Below, piece by piece: positions 50,771-61,492 of a stretch of 64,000 bases of DNA. The translations under genes were made by a program, and so were the position numbers. This DNA is from Epiperipatus broadwayi (lineage: Eukaryota; Onychophora; Udeonychophora; Euonychophora; Peripatidae): contig JAQFVV010012988.1 in the NCBI GenBank assembly GCA_028023455.1, positions 60,001-124,000 of the forward strand, given 5' to 3'. The notes beneath the pieces were generated by a model. The model was not told where the DNA came from and did no database searches. It saw only the letters and a program-made list of their open reading frames with translations. Each line of letters begins with the position of its first letter. Positions within the stretch are counted from its first letter, which is position 1.

Positions 50771-50820
50771 TATAATTCTGAAGAAGATTGCTGGGGCAAT
50801 CGAAACCGTCAATAATATGT
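50771..50820 (+). ncRNA. Hammerhead-ribozyme-like motif
   Basis: CTGAAGA (50778-50784) fits the CUGANGA core. One extra A follows, then a perfect 6-bp stem II GATTGC/GCAATC around TGGG, then GAAA (50802-50805). C-C-G, then T and C (50809-50810), give a minimal stem III and a GTC cleavage triplet. The flanks TATAATT and AATAATA can pair at six of seven positions as stem I. The one-base stem III loop and extra core base are irregular. Such minimal motifs are known from Penelope-like elements; no coding part of one is seen next to it. Confidence 0.45.
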
Positions 50821-51504
50821 TGCAATTATATGAAACACTGTAAGTAATACAGAACGTAAATGGTATTAATATTACATAGAAAATTGTTAGTATATTTCAG
50901 ATTTTTAGATATATAAGTAGATTAATCAATCGTTAGTTAGTTGAAATAGTTATAAAATAAAACCTAAAACGACTTATATATAAATATATGTTAAAACTAA
51001 CTTTACTTTTCATAAGTTGAAATTATAATCTCAAAGGAGTCGTGAGCTAAAATTACTCTGATACTAATTTAATGCAATAACAACTTTTCCACGTTTTACT
51101 CCAATTTATTTTAAATATATTCCCTGGTTACTTTAAAGAACAGAAAAGTTTTAAAGATTTTTATGCGTGTAAAACTTTAAATTTGTGATATCTATTTAAT
51201 TATAAACTTTCAATTTGCTTACAATAATAACATTACCGTTAATGTATTTAAAAGAAATAATTAAATAATTCTTTAAAATTCTGGTCACTTTATCTTATAA
51301 AACATTTACAAACTATAAATAAAATCCAATTTGTTTGGTAATCTTATTCAAACCAAGCAGTCTTCATATTAAGCGTAGATATATTCTACTTAATGATGGA
51401 AACTTTAAAACAAAAAATAATTTTAAAAATTGAAAATCTTCCTCTCGTATTTTTTTCTTTACTTACATTTTCAAATCAAATACCAATAGTTAACCTCAAA
51501 ACAT

Positions 51505-51780
51505 TTGTTTCCATCTATCTATCTGTTACCTATCAATCTATTAACAATTTATTATATATGCCTATTCTATTTCTCTATTTGTCGGTTGATCAATCTATCT
51601 GGCTATCTCGGTATTTGTTGGACCCTGTATTTGCCTGCTTGTCAGTTATTTGTCTCTCCTTCTCTCTGTCTATCTCCCAATGTCTCTGTTTATCTATCTA
51701 TCAATCTATCTAGTTATCTCTCATAACATCTGTTTATTCATTTATTTGCCTATCTATCAATAGAATAACCTACCCACTGG
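51505..51780 (+). repeat. TCTA/CTAT-rich degenerate microsatellite
   Basis: Many TATCTATC, TCAATCTA and CTGTCTAT words. Open frames across it are repeat artefacts. Confidence 0.85.
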
Positions 51781-52320
51781 TTGGTAAGTAGATAAAATGG
51801 TAGTGAGTAAGGAGGTAGATAAAAAGGTGGTAGGTAGATAAATAGATATGTGAATGATTAAATAAACATATTTAAATAAGCAAATAGGTAGAGAAATTGC
51901 TAGATAGATGAATAGAAAGATTATGGCTAGAAATAAGCAAATAGGTAGAGAAATTGCTAGATAGATGAATAGAAAGATTATGGCTAGAAATAAGAAAATA
52001 GGTAGAGAAATTGCTAGATAGATGAATAGAAAAATATATGGCTAGAAAAAAAAAGTGTTTTGAATATTTAGTAGACTGGTTAGTTACCCAATGGATGGAT
52101 AAAAAACCAATAAATAAATACATAGATAAATATGTACCTAGCTGATTAGGTTAATAATGTATTTGATAAGTAGGTATGTGAATAGATAATTGAATAAGCA
52201 GACAGTGTGATAAGATACCTTGCTAAGAATCTAAATAGTAAAGTAAGTTTATATGCTTCTAAAAAAAAGAAAAATAAGAAAAATAGATAGAGAGATAGGT
52301 AGAGAGAAATAGAGGTAGAT
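51781..52320 (+). repeat. TAGA-rich degenerate microsatellite with 57-bp minisatellite
   Basis: The complementary motif on the same strand (GTAGATAAA, GATAGATGAATAG). Within it AAATAAGCAAATAGGTAGAG...TATGGCTAG repeats at 51874, 51931 and 51988, period 57. Together with 51505-51780 it forms a loose, low-complexity mirror. Confidence 0.85.
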
Positions 52321-52734
52321 AAAATGTTTTATAATCAAAGAACTTCTTTTAAAAAATACATTAGTGTTTTATTATTATGTCAAGAATAGTATCTTATTGC
52401 CTTGTGTATATTTTTAACTCAAACCATTACACTTATTTAGATCGAAAATTTATTATAAAGCAATGATTCCAAAACCACAAATAATGTAAGTATAAATATA
52501 AAATAAAATAAAAAACATATTTTCCTATTTAAAACGATTAAAATTTTTTACATAATAATATTTTAAACACAAGTCTGTTAATTATCTTTTGAATAAAAAT
52601 TTAAATGCAAATAAAATACAAATTTAATAATCTTTATAGTAGCGGCTCAGATTTGAATGAAAATATCCAATTGGTTTGCAGAAAATAGAAGCTCTAATAA
52701 CATCATTTAAAAGATTTTAAATGTATCAGTGATA

Positions 52735-53960
52735 TTGTCACATCATTTTCAATCGTTTATTATCCTTTGCAGAAAAAGGTCTCTATTTTTAATCCAGCTT
52801 CTTAGATCTGTAACCGCTCTTTTCCATATCACATTAACACACACCCTTATTTCATCCATCCATCTTGCATGTGATTTCTTACTAGATCTTTCACAATCTC
52901 ATTCAACACAGTTTATCTGGTATTATATTATCCAGAAACATGTCAATCCCAGCTCTATCACATTCTCTTCATTCTTTCAATAATGTCGGCAATAGCTGTT
53001 TTTTCTGTTTCCCATGTATTTTGTTTTCCATCTTGTCTTGTTGCTTCTAATATACATCTCTTCATAGTTTGTGGAATGGTGAAACCTTTAAATTGCACTT
53101 TTGTTATGTATACAAGTCTTACATTTATAGGTAAAAACCAGCAAGCTATATTTATTAAAAGTCCTTTTCAAACACAGAGGCATATATTCTTTGAATATTA
53201 TTTTCTACCAAAATCATTTTATCCAAGTTTAATTGTATGATTAATTTCATCCATTATGTTTTTATCTATCTTAGCAATGTAACCAATGTATTTATAGTTG
53301 TTGTTCGAATTCATAATATCCATTTTTATTTTCTTCTCAGAAAAAACATTACCTTTAGATTTTTTAGCATTAACTTTTTAAAATAGTCCTTTCTTATTTT
53401 CATTTGCAAAGCTATGAAACATCGTTTACAAGCAACCATATCAACTGCAAAATCTAGATGACTTGTATAATCTCCATTTATTTATATTCCCTTGGCTTCT
53501 CATTTCAATCCATAAAGTATTAAACTTAGGCAAATAGTTTTGAGGATGTGGAACCATCCTGACTACATTCTTTTTCCATGTTAATCGTCTTAGTATAACT
53601 TCAAAAACAATATTGCTGATGGAATATATTTTTCCAAACTACTGTGTTGTTTTAGAAATATCTAGTTCACAAATTTGTTGCAAATTTAAAAATGCTTCTA
53701 CTATTTCAAAGTATAACTTAAGAAAGAAGACTATCTACTTCAGTATTGTTATTTAAAAATTATATTGCTTGTATTGCCTTCAGTAATTGAAAAAAATTTC
53801 AATACTTTAAAATTTCATAAGTAGAAAGAGAGGACTTATGTTGAGGTCCAACACAGACTCCAATGTGCTATTTTAACAACTTCAAAGACAGAGTATTTCA
53901 TCACAAGCAAAGAAGTACTGTAATTAAGTTAGCTGTATAATTTATTGTAATTATAATTAT
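52735..53960 (-). pseudogene. LINE-D ORF2 C-terminal remnant, decayed
   Basis: Read on the minus strand the fragments occur in the order expected after an RT palm: VDMVACKRCFIALQMK (possible), then NYKYIGYIAKIDKN-MDEI (matching YKYLG-I----EI), then YASVFEKDF, then RQDGKQNTWETEKTAIADII (matching T-V-DII), then SHARWMDEIRV and WKRAVTDLRSWIKNR (matching RW-DEI...W---A-DR--W). Each is short and separated by frameshifts and stops. The last motif set is the clearest. Short plus-strand frames here (52729-53240) are shadows. Confidence 0.6.
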
Positions 53961-54274
53961 GCACTCTTTCACATATATTAGTGAAGCTGTAGTTATTTAA
54001 TATTTAAGATTTTTTATATATAAACTTAGCACTGTCAGGATGTAATTTTGGATCCCATATCAGTTTAGTGCTTTCAGGATGTAACATTGGATCCCATACT
54101 CATAGTTTAAAGCTATGAGTATGAGATCCAAAGTTATATCCCCAAAGCGCTAAGTTTATATGGATCCGAAATTACATCCCAAAAGTGCTAAGCTTATATA
54201 TAAAAAAATCTTAAATATTAAATAACTACAGCTTCACTAATATATACAAAAGAGTGCATAATTAGAATTACAAT
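53944..54274. repeat. 331-bp foldback repeat
   Basis: Arms of about 160 bp (ATTGTAATTATAATTATGCA... and reverse complement) meet near 54109 at CATAGTTTAAAGCTATG. Each arm contains a doubled phrase (AGGATGTAATTTTGGATCC, then AGGATGTAACATTGGATCC), so the hairpin carries four related TTGGATCC-type boxes. No target duplication identified. Confidence 0.85.
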
Positions 54275-54295
54275 TTTAATAGTGAAGTAAAAAGA

Positions 54296-54925
54296 TTTAC
54301 CTATTTACATAATTTATTGTATGGAAGTGAAACATGGACATCTTATCATTGCAAAATAAAAGTATTGGAGAAGTTTTGTTTAAGGCTGTTCAGTAAAATT
54401 ATAAAAATATAATGGCAAAAATATAAATCAGTTAATATGTTTTTCAACCTCTGGATGTCATAGTATAGAATCTACAATTGTAAAATCACACCCTTATTGG
54501 ATTAAACATGTAAAATGAATGGGTGATGCAAAACATCACAAAGACCTGTTTTACATTAAACTTGAGCATGATTATCTGGGAAAGATAGATATGGTCTACA
54601 TTATAAGAATTATCTCTAAGATTTTTTAAAGAAGTGCAATGTTAATTGTCTCCATTGGAAAGATATGTCAAATAATAGAATGTGTGGTGAGCTACAATTG
54701 GATATGGTATTGGAGCATTTCAGAAGGAAGTTTTCTTCTGAAGAAATTAAAAGACAGCATCATAAAATATTTAATAAAAAGAAAAATGAACTAGTATGTT
54801 ATATATGCGAATATATTCATGGTTCATGGATTGGTTTGTATAATCACCACAGAACTCATTTCTAGAGTGTTTTTTTTCTCTCTTTTTCTTCTTGTTTATT
54901 TTTCTTGGAGTTAAAAGAGCCATAC
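54296..54925 (+). pseudogene. LINE-B ORF2 C-terminus with C2H2 zinc finger
   Basis: LLYGSETWTSYHCKIKVLEKF (matching LLYG-ETW------KLE-F), then WIKHVK-MGDAKH (matching W-GHV-RM-D), then KIDMVYIIRIISKI. Last comes an open 66-codon stretch (54665-54865) with KRQHHKIFNKKKNELVCYIC and GSWIGLYNHHRTH, a C-x2-C...H-x3-H finger typical of the end of some LINE ORF2 proteins. A T-rich tail follows. The RT domain is absent or displaced (see 54960-55325). Confidence 0.7.
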
Positions 54926-54959
54926 TCATTTACAATAGCTATTGTATGTATGAATGTAT

Positions 54960-55325
54960 CTATGGATGAATAGTTTCTGAAATATCAATATGGTTTTAAA
55001 ACATCTACAAATACTATGGACAGGACTTTTAGAAATGACTGGGGTCATTATGAAAACTCATAAAACATGCAAAATAGTTTTAAATCCCAGGATTTTAATG
55101 AATATATATTTACATCTGTAAAATCAGATTCCATTCATATAAAATGTATTTTATAAATTTATCAAAACATTTATTTCTATAATGATGTTTGTTTCATTTT
55201 AAATTAATAGAATACGCAGATGATTCAAAAACATGAAAAGAAAGAAGATATGATTTACGTATTGCTTTTATTAATTTTAACAAGGCATTTGATTCAGTTA
55301 ATCAAAGTGATTCTATTTAAATCAA
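54960..55325 (+). pseudogene. LINE RT fragment (first palm motif)
   Basis: ISIWF-like text near 54980 (matching SE-Q-GF), then RIAFINFNKAFDSVNQSD (55255-55310), matching the FIDF-KAFD-V motif A of LINE RTs. It lies downstream of the C-terminal fragment, so it is a separate or rearranged piece. The boundary with the minus-strand fragment at 55390 is not exact. Confidence 0.6.
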
Positions 55326-55389
55326 CTGTTTGTCCACCGAAAGATGAATTTTAATAATTATAAATGCTATAAAGATCTAGGCCATTAAT

Positions 55390-55729
55390 TGTCTTAGTTA
55401 AGAAAATAGCCTATTGACAAGCAGGTAGATTTTCTGTAGAGGGTTGATTTGAATAAAATTGAAATTAAAGATAAGGCTTCTGGCTAAGTAATTGTGAGAA
55501 AACTGTTTTGTCTATTGATTGATGATCAAATGTCATTTGATCTGCAAAATAACTATCTATACAATAAGAATATTTAATGGAAAAATATCTTTGATTTTGT
55601 GAAATATTATTATAAAATATTTCAATTTATATGATGTTTCCAAGACATTTTTTCATCTATCATCATTCCAAGATATCTAATAAATTTTACTTGTTCTACT
55701 TTTATAAGCTTATCAATATATATATATAT
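55390..55729 (-). pseudogene. LINE-E post-RT segment, cut by the LTR element
   Basis: The minus strand just left of the LTR element reads LIKVEQVKFIRYLGMMIDEK, MSWKHHI, matching the IE-V--FKYLGV-ID--LSWK-HI motif that follows the RT domain. The RT domain with YADD on the same strand resumes on the other side (61620-60966), so the two are parts of one LINE copy split at an AT run. Frames decay further left. Confidence 0.65.
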
Positions 55730-57987
55730 TGTAACGATCCGGAGAATACTTACGTAAACTGCACTACGGGGCGCCATCTAGGCATTTGAACCTAGAAAAA
55801 TTTATAAAGTAGGCAGATACGTGAGTCAAAAAAAATATATATTTTTTTTTTTTCTTAAATTTTGATTCCGGTCGTTAGCCCATGTCACTAGCTCAGTGGA
55901 ATAGCAGAGATTTAATAATATCATTTACTAGGATATAAAAGAATAAAGTAAGCCACTGCCAGTAATTCACATACAAACATTTATTTATGCACATATATAT
56001 AAGGTTTAAAATTACTTTAGTGATTTACATTTAATTTAACATTTAACATTATTTTTTTTTACTTTGATTTTACTTTAATTTACATTGCATTACTATTATA
56101 TTATAAATTTACATTTTTAATCAAGTTCGCACAGATGGGCTTATAAACCTGTTTAATATGTTGCTATAGATCGGTTACATAGATTTCAACGGTCAAAAAC
56201 ATTTCAAAGTAAACATAAACGATCAAAATACAAAATTATTGATTACTGACAATTGCATAGGGAATTATAAGAAACCCTCTAGTATTCATCGTAAGATACT
56301 TGCATCGTCACCAATAACTTAAAGGACATCCGAATAAATACATTAGAGACACTCACCGTAAGGTATCATTATTTATCGAATGTCTATATATTTTGATCAA
56401 ATATGAAAACCCAAAACATACCTAACCGATAACAAATCTATGCAAGCATCTATAAACAACTTAAATTTAATAGTTTTATTTAGGATCGAGCCTGAATCGA
56501 CTACATAGATTTGCATTTGAAAATAAAATATTCTATCCCTACTTAACCTTAGGCAACACATTTCGCAATCAACTGGCGCCAATCCATCTGATACATTCAT
56601 GTATTCAATGTAGCATGATACGACAACACAACTATATTGTCAGGAATGTACATCTGAACAATATGTAGAAATAGAAACGACATTGACTCTCCACCCACAG
56701 GGATGTGACATCTGTGGGCAAGTAGATCAATAAACTAAAAACTCCATAGGAATGGGCTGCGGTATTCTGCCGACTTACAAACCCATCCATAGGCAAACAG
56801 AGGGTGTGTGGCGTATATCTATAATCCTGCCCATAGCGGATCTCATATTACACCTACTAATTACATAAATATATCCAATCCATTGAACCAATTCAACTAC
56901 GAAATGAACAACCCAAGATTACCCTCCCTTAATATATCTTTACAAATCGATACAGCCATTCACGCCCGACTTAAGTTTAACATTTTTTTTATAATTTATT
57001 TAACGGAAAACAGAAATCATAATAAAACTTAAAGAACAAAATTAAATAAATAAATAAATAAATGGAAATGATTTTACAAATTAAATACATTAAATAAAAT
57101 TATAACTAATTAATAAAATAATGTTGGTCAGATAGAATAATATTGAAATCATTTAAATCTGGAAAGTTTTTAATTTACTGTTCATAAATTTTAAAGTCTT
57201 ACGGTTATTGAAATAGTTCATCCTATTATATTCCTGGCCGTTTAAACGTGAATTCCCACGTCGTCCGAAGATTAGTATCCGGTTGATTTATTTATTTATC
57301 CTTTGGAGATTTTGTTTTTCGTGTAGTTGGTCCTCATTGTATAAACGATGGCCCATTTTTTTCTCTTTCTTAGCAGAACTGAAGGGATTGAAGCTGTGCG
57401 TCTTTTTCAATCCCCCCAGCGCTAACACCTAGCTGTTACATCGTCAATAATCAATCAATTTCCAGTCACTAACCTATGCTTTCCAAAACTTGTCCTTTTT
57501 ATATTTTTGTCAAAGGATTGAATTAACATTGCGTCATGGATGTAATGATCCTTTCGCTGAGGTCCGATTTCCCAAATGGATTTCTTTCATTGGCTAATCC
57601 GTTTCTATTGTTTTCTTTCTATCTGACTGAAGTTATTTCATTTAAATGCTCAAGGCTGGTTTACATTTAACTAATTAACAATCATTTCCATTTCTAATTA
57701 ATTACCCTGTTTTCCAAATCAAAAATATATTTAAAGACAGATTTAGAGATATAATTTTATCTCCAAATCTTTTTAAAATTTAGTTTTAAAAATACCTTTT
57801 TCTTTAATAAAAATTTTATTTTAATAATTTTTATTATCTGTGCGACTTAATATATAAGAGTTTAAGACGATATTTTAATTTCAATTTTTAATTTTTAAAG
57901 AAAGTTTTTAAATGCGAACTTTTTATTTTAACTTGTTTAATAATTATATATAAAAAAACAATGTAACGAACGTCTGTGCTCGTTACA
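55730..57987 (-). repeat. 3' LTR (2,258 bp)
   Basis: On the minus strand it holds a CCAAT box (57593-57589) and TATAAAAA (57503-57496), suggesting a U3 of several hundred bases and a long R-U5. Short frames on both strands (such as 56397-56600 minus and 56808-57032 plus) are conserved between LTRs only because the LTRs are recent copies. Confidence 0.85.
57496..57593 (-). promoter_or_regulatory. LTR promoter-like elements (CCAAT, TATA)
   Basis: GATTAGCCAATGAAAG and, about 85 bases downstream on the minus strand, AAATATAAAAAGG. The same pair occurs in the other LTR at 60571-60567 and 60482-60475. Confidence 0.5.
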
Positions 57988-58212
57988 TATCAGTAAAGTT
58001 ACTTAAAAAAAAATGATCAAAAAAAAAAAAAATTTTACTTAGGGTTAGTAATTACGGTATTAACAAAATTTACAAACATTCGGTTAATAATTTTACAAAA
58101 AACTCTATACAAAAAGAAAAAGAAAATGTTGACCATCGCCCACCTAAGGACCATTTACGTTAACACCCCTCCCCCCGAGAATTCTATTTTATTTTATCCA
58201 TTTGATTTCTAC

Positions 58213-58494
58213 TTACGGCATGACAAACAAATTATTTAACTTATTTAGGAAGGTTGCATTGAGATAAATATGTTCCAAGATAATGGATTTATACGTGTAT
58301 ATTTGCAGCACAATTATAACTACCACCAACTTATTTATGACTGATTGAAATGCATAAATAGGATTACACTGACGTAAATTCCCAATGGTACTCATCGTAA
58401 GGTACCACATTTCGATCATAAACTTCCGTGGCTGTGCGCCTATACACGTTAACGCATAAATATATATTAACAAAAAAAAACATATCCAATGCAA
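58213..58494 (-). CDS. Small hydrophobic-leader ORF in LTR interior (uncertain)
   Basis: 93 codons with a Met, a run of about 16 hydrophobic residues ending in Cys-Ile-Gly-Ala, and a second hydrophobic patch (VVVIIVLQIYTY). Two Cys are present beyond the leader region. Since the element is non-autonomous this frame may be chance in AT-rich DNA, or a remnant. I do not recognise it. Confidence 0.15.
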   Translation of the reverse strand: MHWICFFLLIYIYALTCIGAQPRKFMIEMWYLTMSTIGNLRQCNPIYAFQSVINKLVVVIIVLQIYTYKSIILEHIYLNATFLNKLNNLFVMP

Positions 58495-58690
58495 CCTTTT
58501 GATTTTCTTTTTAATTTACAAAAATTAGTTTTAAAATTATTTTATACTTTCTCGTATTTAATATATATGCGCAATTTCTTCCTGGCAGTGCTTTTATAAA
58601 ATTTAAAAATATCCGACTTATGTAAGCAGATAAAACATTTATTTCATTTTGACAAAATTTGCTCAGGGTATTTGTGGTTTATTAAAGATC

Positions 58691-58709
58691 GGCCCAGTTG
58701 GTTGCGCCA
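58691..58709 (-). promoter_or_regulatory. Primer-binding-site-like sequence
   Basis: Minus strand TGGCGCAACCAACTGGGCC begins one base inside the 5' LTR end. LTR elements prime from a tRNA 3' CCA that pairs with the initial TGG. I cannot name the tRNA. Confidence 0.6.
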
Positions 58710-58710
58710 T

Positions 58711-60965
58711 TGTAACGATCCGGAGAATACTTACGTGAACTGCACTACGGGGCGCCATCTAGGCATTTGAACCTAGAAAAATTTATAAAGTAGGCAGATA
58801 CGTGAGTCAAAAAAAAAATATATATTTTTTTTTCTTAAATTTTGATTCCGGTCGTTAGCCCATGTCACTAGCTCAGTGGAATAGCAGAGATTTAATAATA
58901 TCATTTACTAGGATATAAAAGAATAAAGTAAGCCACTGCCAGTAATTCACATACAAACATTTATTTATGCACATATATATAAGGTTTAAAATTACTTTAG
59001 TGATTTACATTTAATTTAACATTTAACATTATTTTTTTTTACTTTGATTTTACTTTAATTTACATTGCATTACTATTATATTATAAATTTACATTTTTAA
59101 TCAAGTTCGCACAGATGGGCTTATAAACCTGTTTAATATGTTGCTATAGATCGGTTACATAGATTTCAACGGTCAAAAACATTTCAAAGTAAACATAAAC
59201 GATCAAAATACAAAATTATTGATTACTGACAATTGCATAGGGAATTATAAGAAACCCTCTAGTATTCATCGTAAGATACTTGCATCGTCACCAATAACTT
59301 AAAGGACATCCGAATAAATACATTAGAGACACTCACCGTAAGGTATCATTATTTATCGAATGTCTATATATTTTGATCAAATATGAAAACCCAAAACATA
59401 CCTAACCTATAACCAATCTATGCAAGCATCTATAAACAACTTAAATTTAATAGTTTATTTAGAATCGAGCCTGAATCGACTACATAGATTTGCATTTGAA
59501 AATAAAATATTCTATCCCTACTTAACCTTAGGCAACACATTTCGCAATCAACTGGCGCCAATCCATCTGATACATTCATGTATTCAATGTAGCATGATAC
59601 GACAACACAACTATATTGTCAGGAATGTACATCTGAACAATATGTAGAAATAGAAACGACATTGACTCTCCACCCACAGGGATGTGACATCTGTGGGCAA
59701 GTAGATCAATAAACTAAAAACTCCATAGGAATGGGCTGCGGTATTCTGCCGACTTACAAACCCATCCATAGGCAAACAGAGGGTGTGTGGCGTATATCTA
59801 TAATCCTGCCCGTAGCGGATCTCATATTACACCTACTAATTACATAAATATATCCAATCCATTGAACCAATTCAACTACGAAATGAACAACCCAAGATTA
59901 CCCTCCCTTAATATATCTTTACAAATCGATACAGCCATTCACGCCCGACTTAAGTTTAACATTTTGTTATAATTTACTTAACGGAAAACAGAAATCATAA
60001 TAAAACTTAAAGAACAAAATTAAATAAATAAATAAATAAATGGAAATGATTTTACAAATTAAATACATTAAATAAAATTATAACTAATTAATAAAATAAT
60101 GTTGGTCAGATAGAATAATATTGAAATCATTTAAATCTGGAAAGTTTTTAATTTACTGTTCATAAATTTTAAAGTCTTACGGTTATTGAAATAGTTCATC
60201 CTATTATATTCCTGGCCGTTTAAACGTGAATTCCCACGTCGTCCGAAGATTAGTATCCGGTTGATTTATTTATTTATCCTTTGGAGATTTTGTTTTTCGT
60301 GTAGTTGGTCCTCATTGTATAAACGATGGCCCATTTTTTTCTCTTTCTTAGCAGAACTGAAGGGATTGAAGCTGTGCGTCTTTTTCAATCCCCCCAGCGC
60401 TAACACCTAGCTGTTACATCGTCAATAATCAATCAATTTCCAGTCACTAACCTATGCTTTCCAAAACTTGTCCTTTTTATATTTTTGTCAAAGGATTGAA
60501 TTAACATTGCGTCATGGATGTAATGATCCTTTCGCTGAGGTCCGATTTCCCAAATGGATTTCTTTCATTGGCTAATCCGTTTCTATTGTTTTCTTTCTAT
60601 CTGACTGAAGTTATTTCATTTAAATGCTCAAGGCTGGTTTACATTTAACTAATTAACAATCATTTCCATTTCTAATTAATTACCCTGTTTTCCAAATCAA
60701 AAATATATTTAAAGACAGATTTAGAGATATAATTTTATCTCCAAATCTTTTTAAAATTTAGTTTTAAAAATACCTTTTTCTTTAATAAAAATTTTATTTT
60801 AATAATTTTTATTATCTGTGCGACTTAATATATAAGAGTTTAAGACGATATTTTAATTTCAATTTTTAATTTTTAAAGAAAGTTTTTAAATGCGAACTTT
60901 TTATTTTAACTTGTTTAATAATTATATATAAAAAAACAATGTAACGAACGTCTGTGCTCGTTACA
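58711..60965 (-). repeat. 5' LTR (2,255 bp)
   Basis: Nearly identical to 55730-57987. Differences seen include G/A in ACGTGAACTG versus ACGTAAACTG, A-run lengths near 58813, CTATAACCAATC versus CGATAACAAATC, and CCCGTAGC versus CCCATAGC. Confidence 0.85.
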
Positions 60966-61378
60966 ATATATATATATATTACATTATTATCATATAAACA
61001 CTCATATAAATGCAGCTGTATAATCAATATTTTATATTTCATGTGAAGAGAGCATATTAAATTATATTTTATTTTTCCTCCATTTATATAAATTCTTCTC
61101 TCAAAGCATCAAAAGACAATTTTGTTCCGACTTTCTTGACATTCTTTAATTGCAATATCAATATTGCTATTTATACTCATAATAATAGTATCATCTGCAT
61201 ATTGATATATTGATCCTTCAGTATTAATATTTTCCATATCATTTATGAAAATCAGAAACAACAATGTGCTAAATATAGAATCTTGAGGAGCTCCATATAA
61301 TTTTTTTTGCTCATTATTCAATACATTTGATATTTTTGCTACAACATATCTATCCTTTAAATAATTAAAAAAAAACAG

Positions 61379-61391
61379 CAATTTTCCTCTA
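61379..61391. repeat. Target-site duplication, left (R2 insertion)
   Basis: CAATTTTCCTCTA, repeated at 61480-61492. Confidence 0.85.
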
Positions 61392-61479
61392 AACATCACA
61401 TGATCACCATTTCTTATGCTAATACATAACTGTTATTAAAACAAGCAAAACTCTCCATACAGTAGTGCCACTCAATTTT
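61392..61479 (-). mobile_element. 88-bp R2 insertion in LINE-E
   Basis: Minus strand: GAGTGGCACTACTGTATGGA, GAGTTTTGCTTGTTTTAATA and GGTGATCATGTGATGTT match R2 at 31227-31310 in order. Exact 13-bp repeats flank it, and removing it with one repeat joins the RT frame between GVRGKL and the following Leu. A short retroposon is likely. Confidence 0.8.
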
Positions 61480-61492
61480 CAATTTTCCTCTA
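61480..61492. repeat. Target-site duplication, right (R2 insertion)
   Basis: Exact copy of 61379-61391. Confidence 0.85.

Larger units (their letters stand above)
57988..58710 (-). other. LTR element interior without gag-pol
   Basis: Only 723 bp. One 93-codon minus frame (58494-58213) begins with a hydrophobic signal-like stretch (CFFLLIYIYALTCIGA) but matches no family I know. A purine tract GGGGGGAGGGG (minus strand of 58166-58176) followed by TGTTAACG resembles a polypurine tract, but lies about 180 bp from the 3' LTR edge. Confidence 0.6.
55730..60965 (-). mobile_element. Young LTR retrotransposon with very short interior
   Basis: Two direct copies of about 2,255 bp (55730-57987 and 58711-60965) differ at only about ten visible places and surround 723 bp. 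Each LTR starts TGTAACG and ends CGTTACA on the minus strand. TGGCGCAACCAACTGGGCC, a primer-binding-site-like sequence starting with the usual TGG, lies 1 base inside the 5' LTR. Both outer edges are AT runs, with ATAT as plausible 4-bp target duplication. The interior has no gag, protease, RT or integrase, so the element would depend on proteins from another. Near-identical LTRs imply recent insertion. It interrupts LINE-E. Confidence 0.85.

Noticed and set aside
51874-52049. Regular 57-bp repeats considered as a CRISPR array
   Set aside because: Repeats are directly abutting with no unique spacers, and the sequence is eukaryotic.
51393-52123. Ser/Leu/Tyr-rich frames of 73-106 codons
   Set aside because: Artefacts of the TCTA/TAGA repeats.
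52729-53240. Two adjacent plus-strand frames of 84 and 85 codons
   Set aside because: The minus strand here carries ordered LINE ORF2 motifs, so these are shadows.
56397-56600. Minus-strand 67-codon frame in the LTR, and the plus-strand frame at 59420-59647 at the same place in the other LTR
   Set aside because: The minus frame does not persist in the other LTR, because small indels (for example near 59455) change it; no domain recognised.
56808-57032. Small plus-strand frame duplicated at 59787-59972
   Set aside because: It is repeated only because both LTRs are recent copies; it is antisense to the element and matches no protein family.
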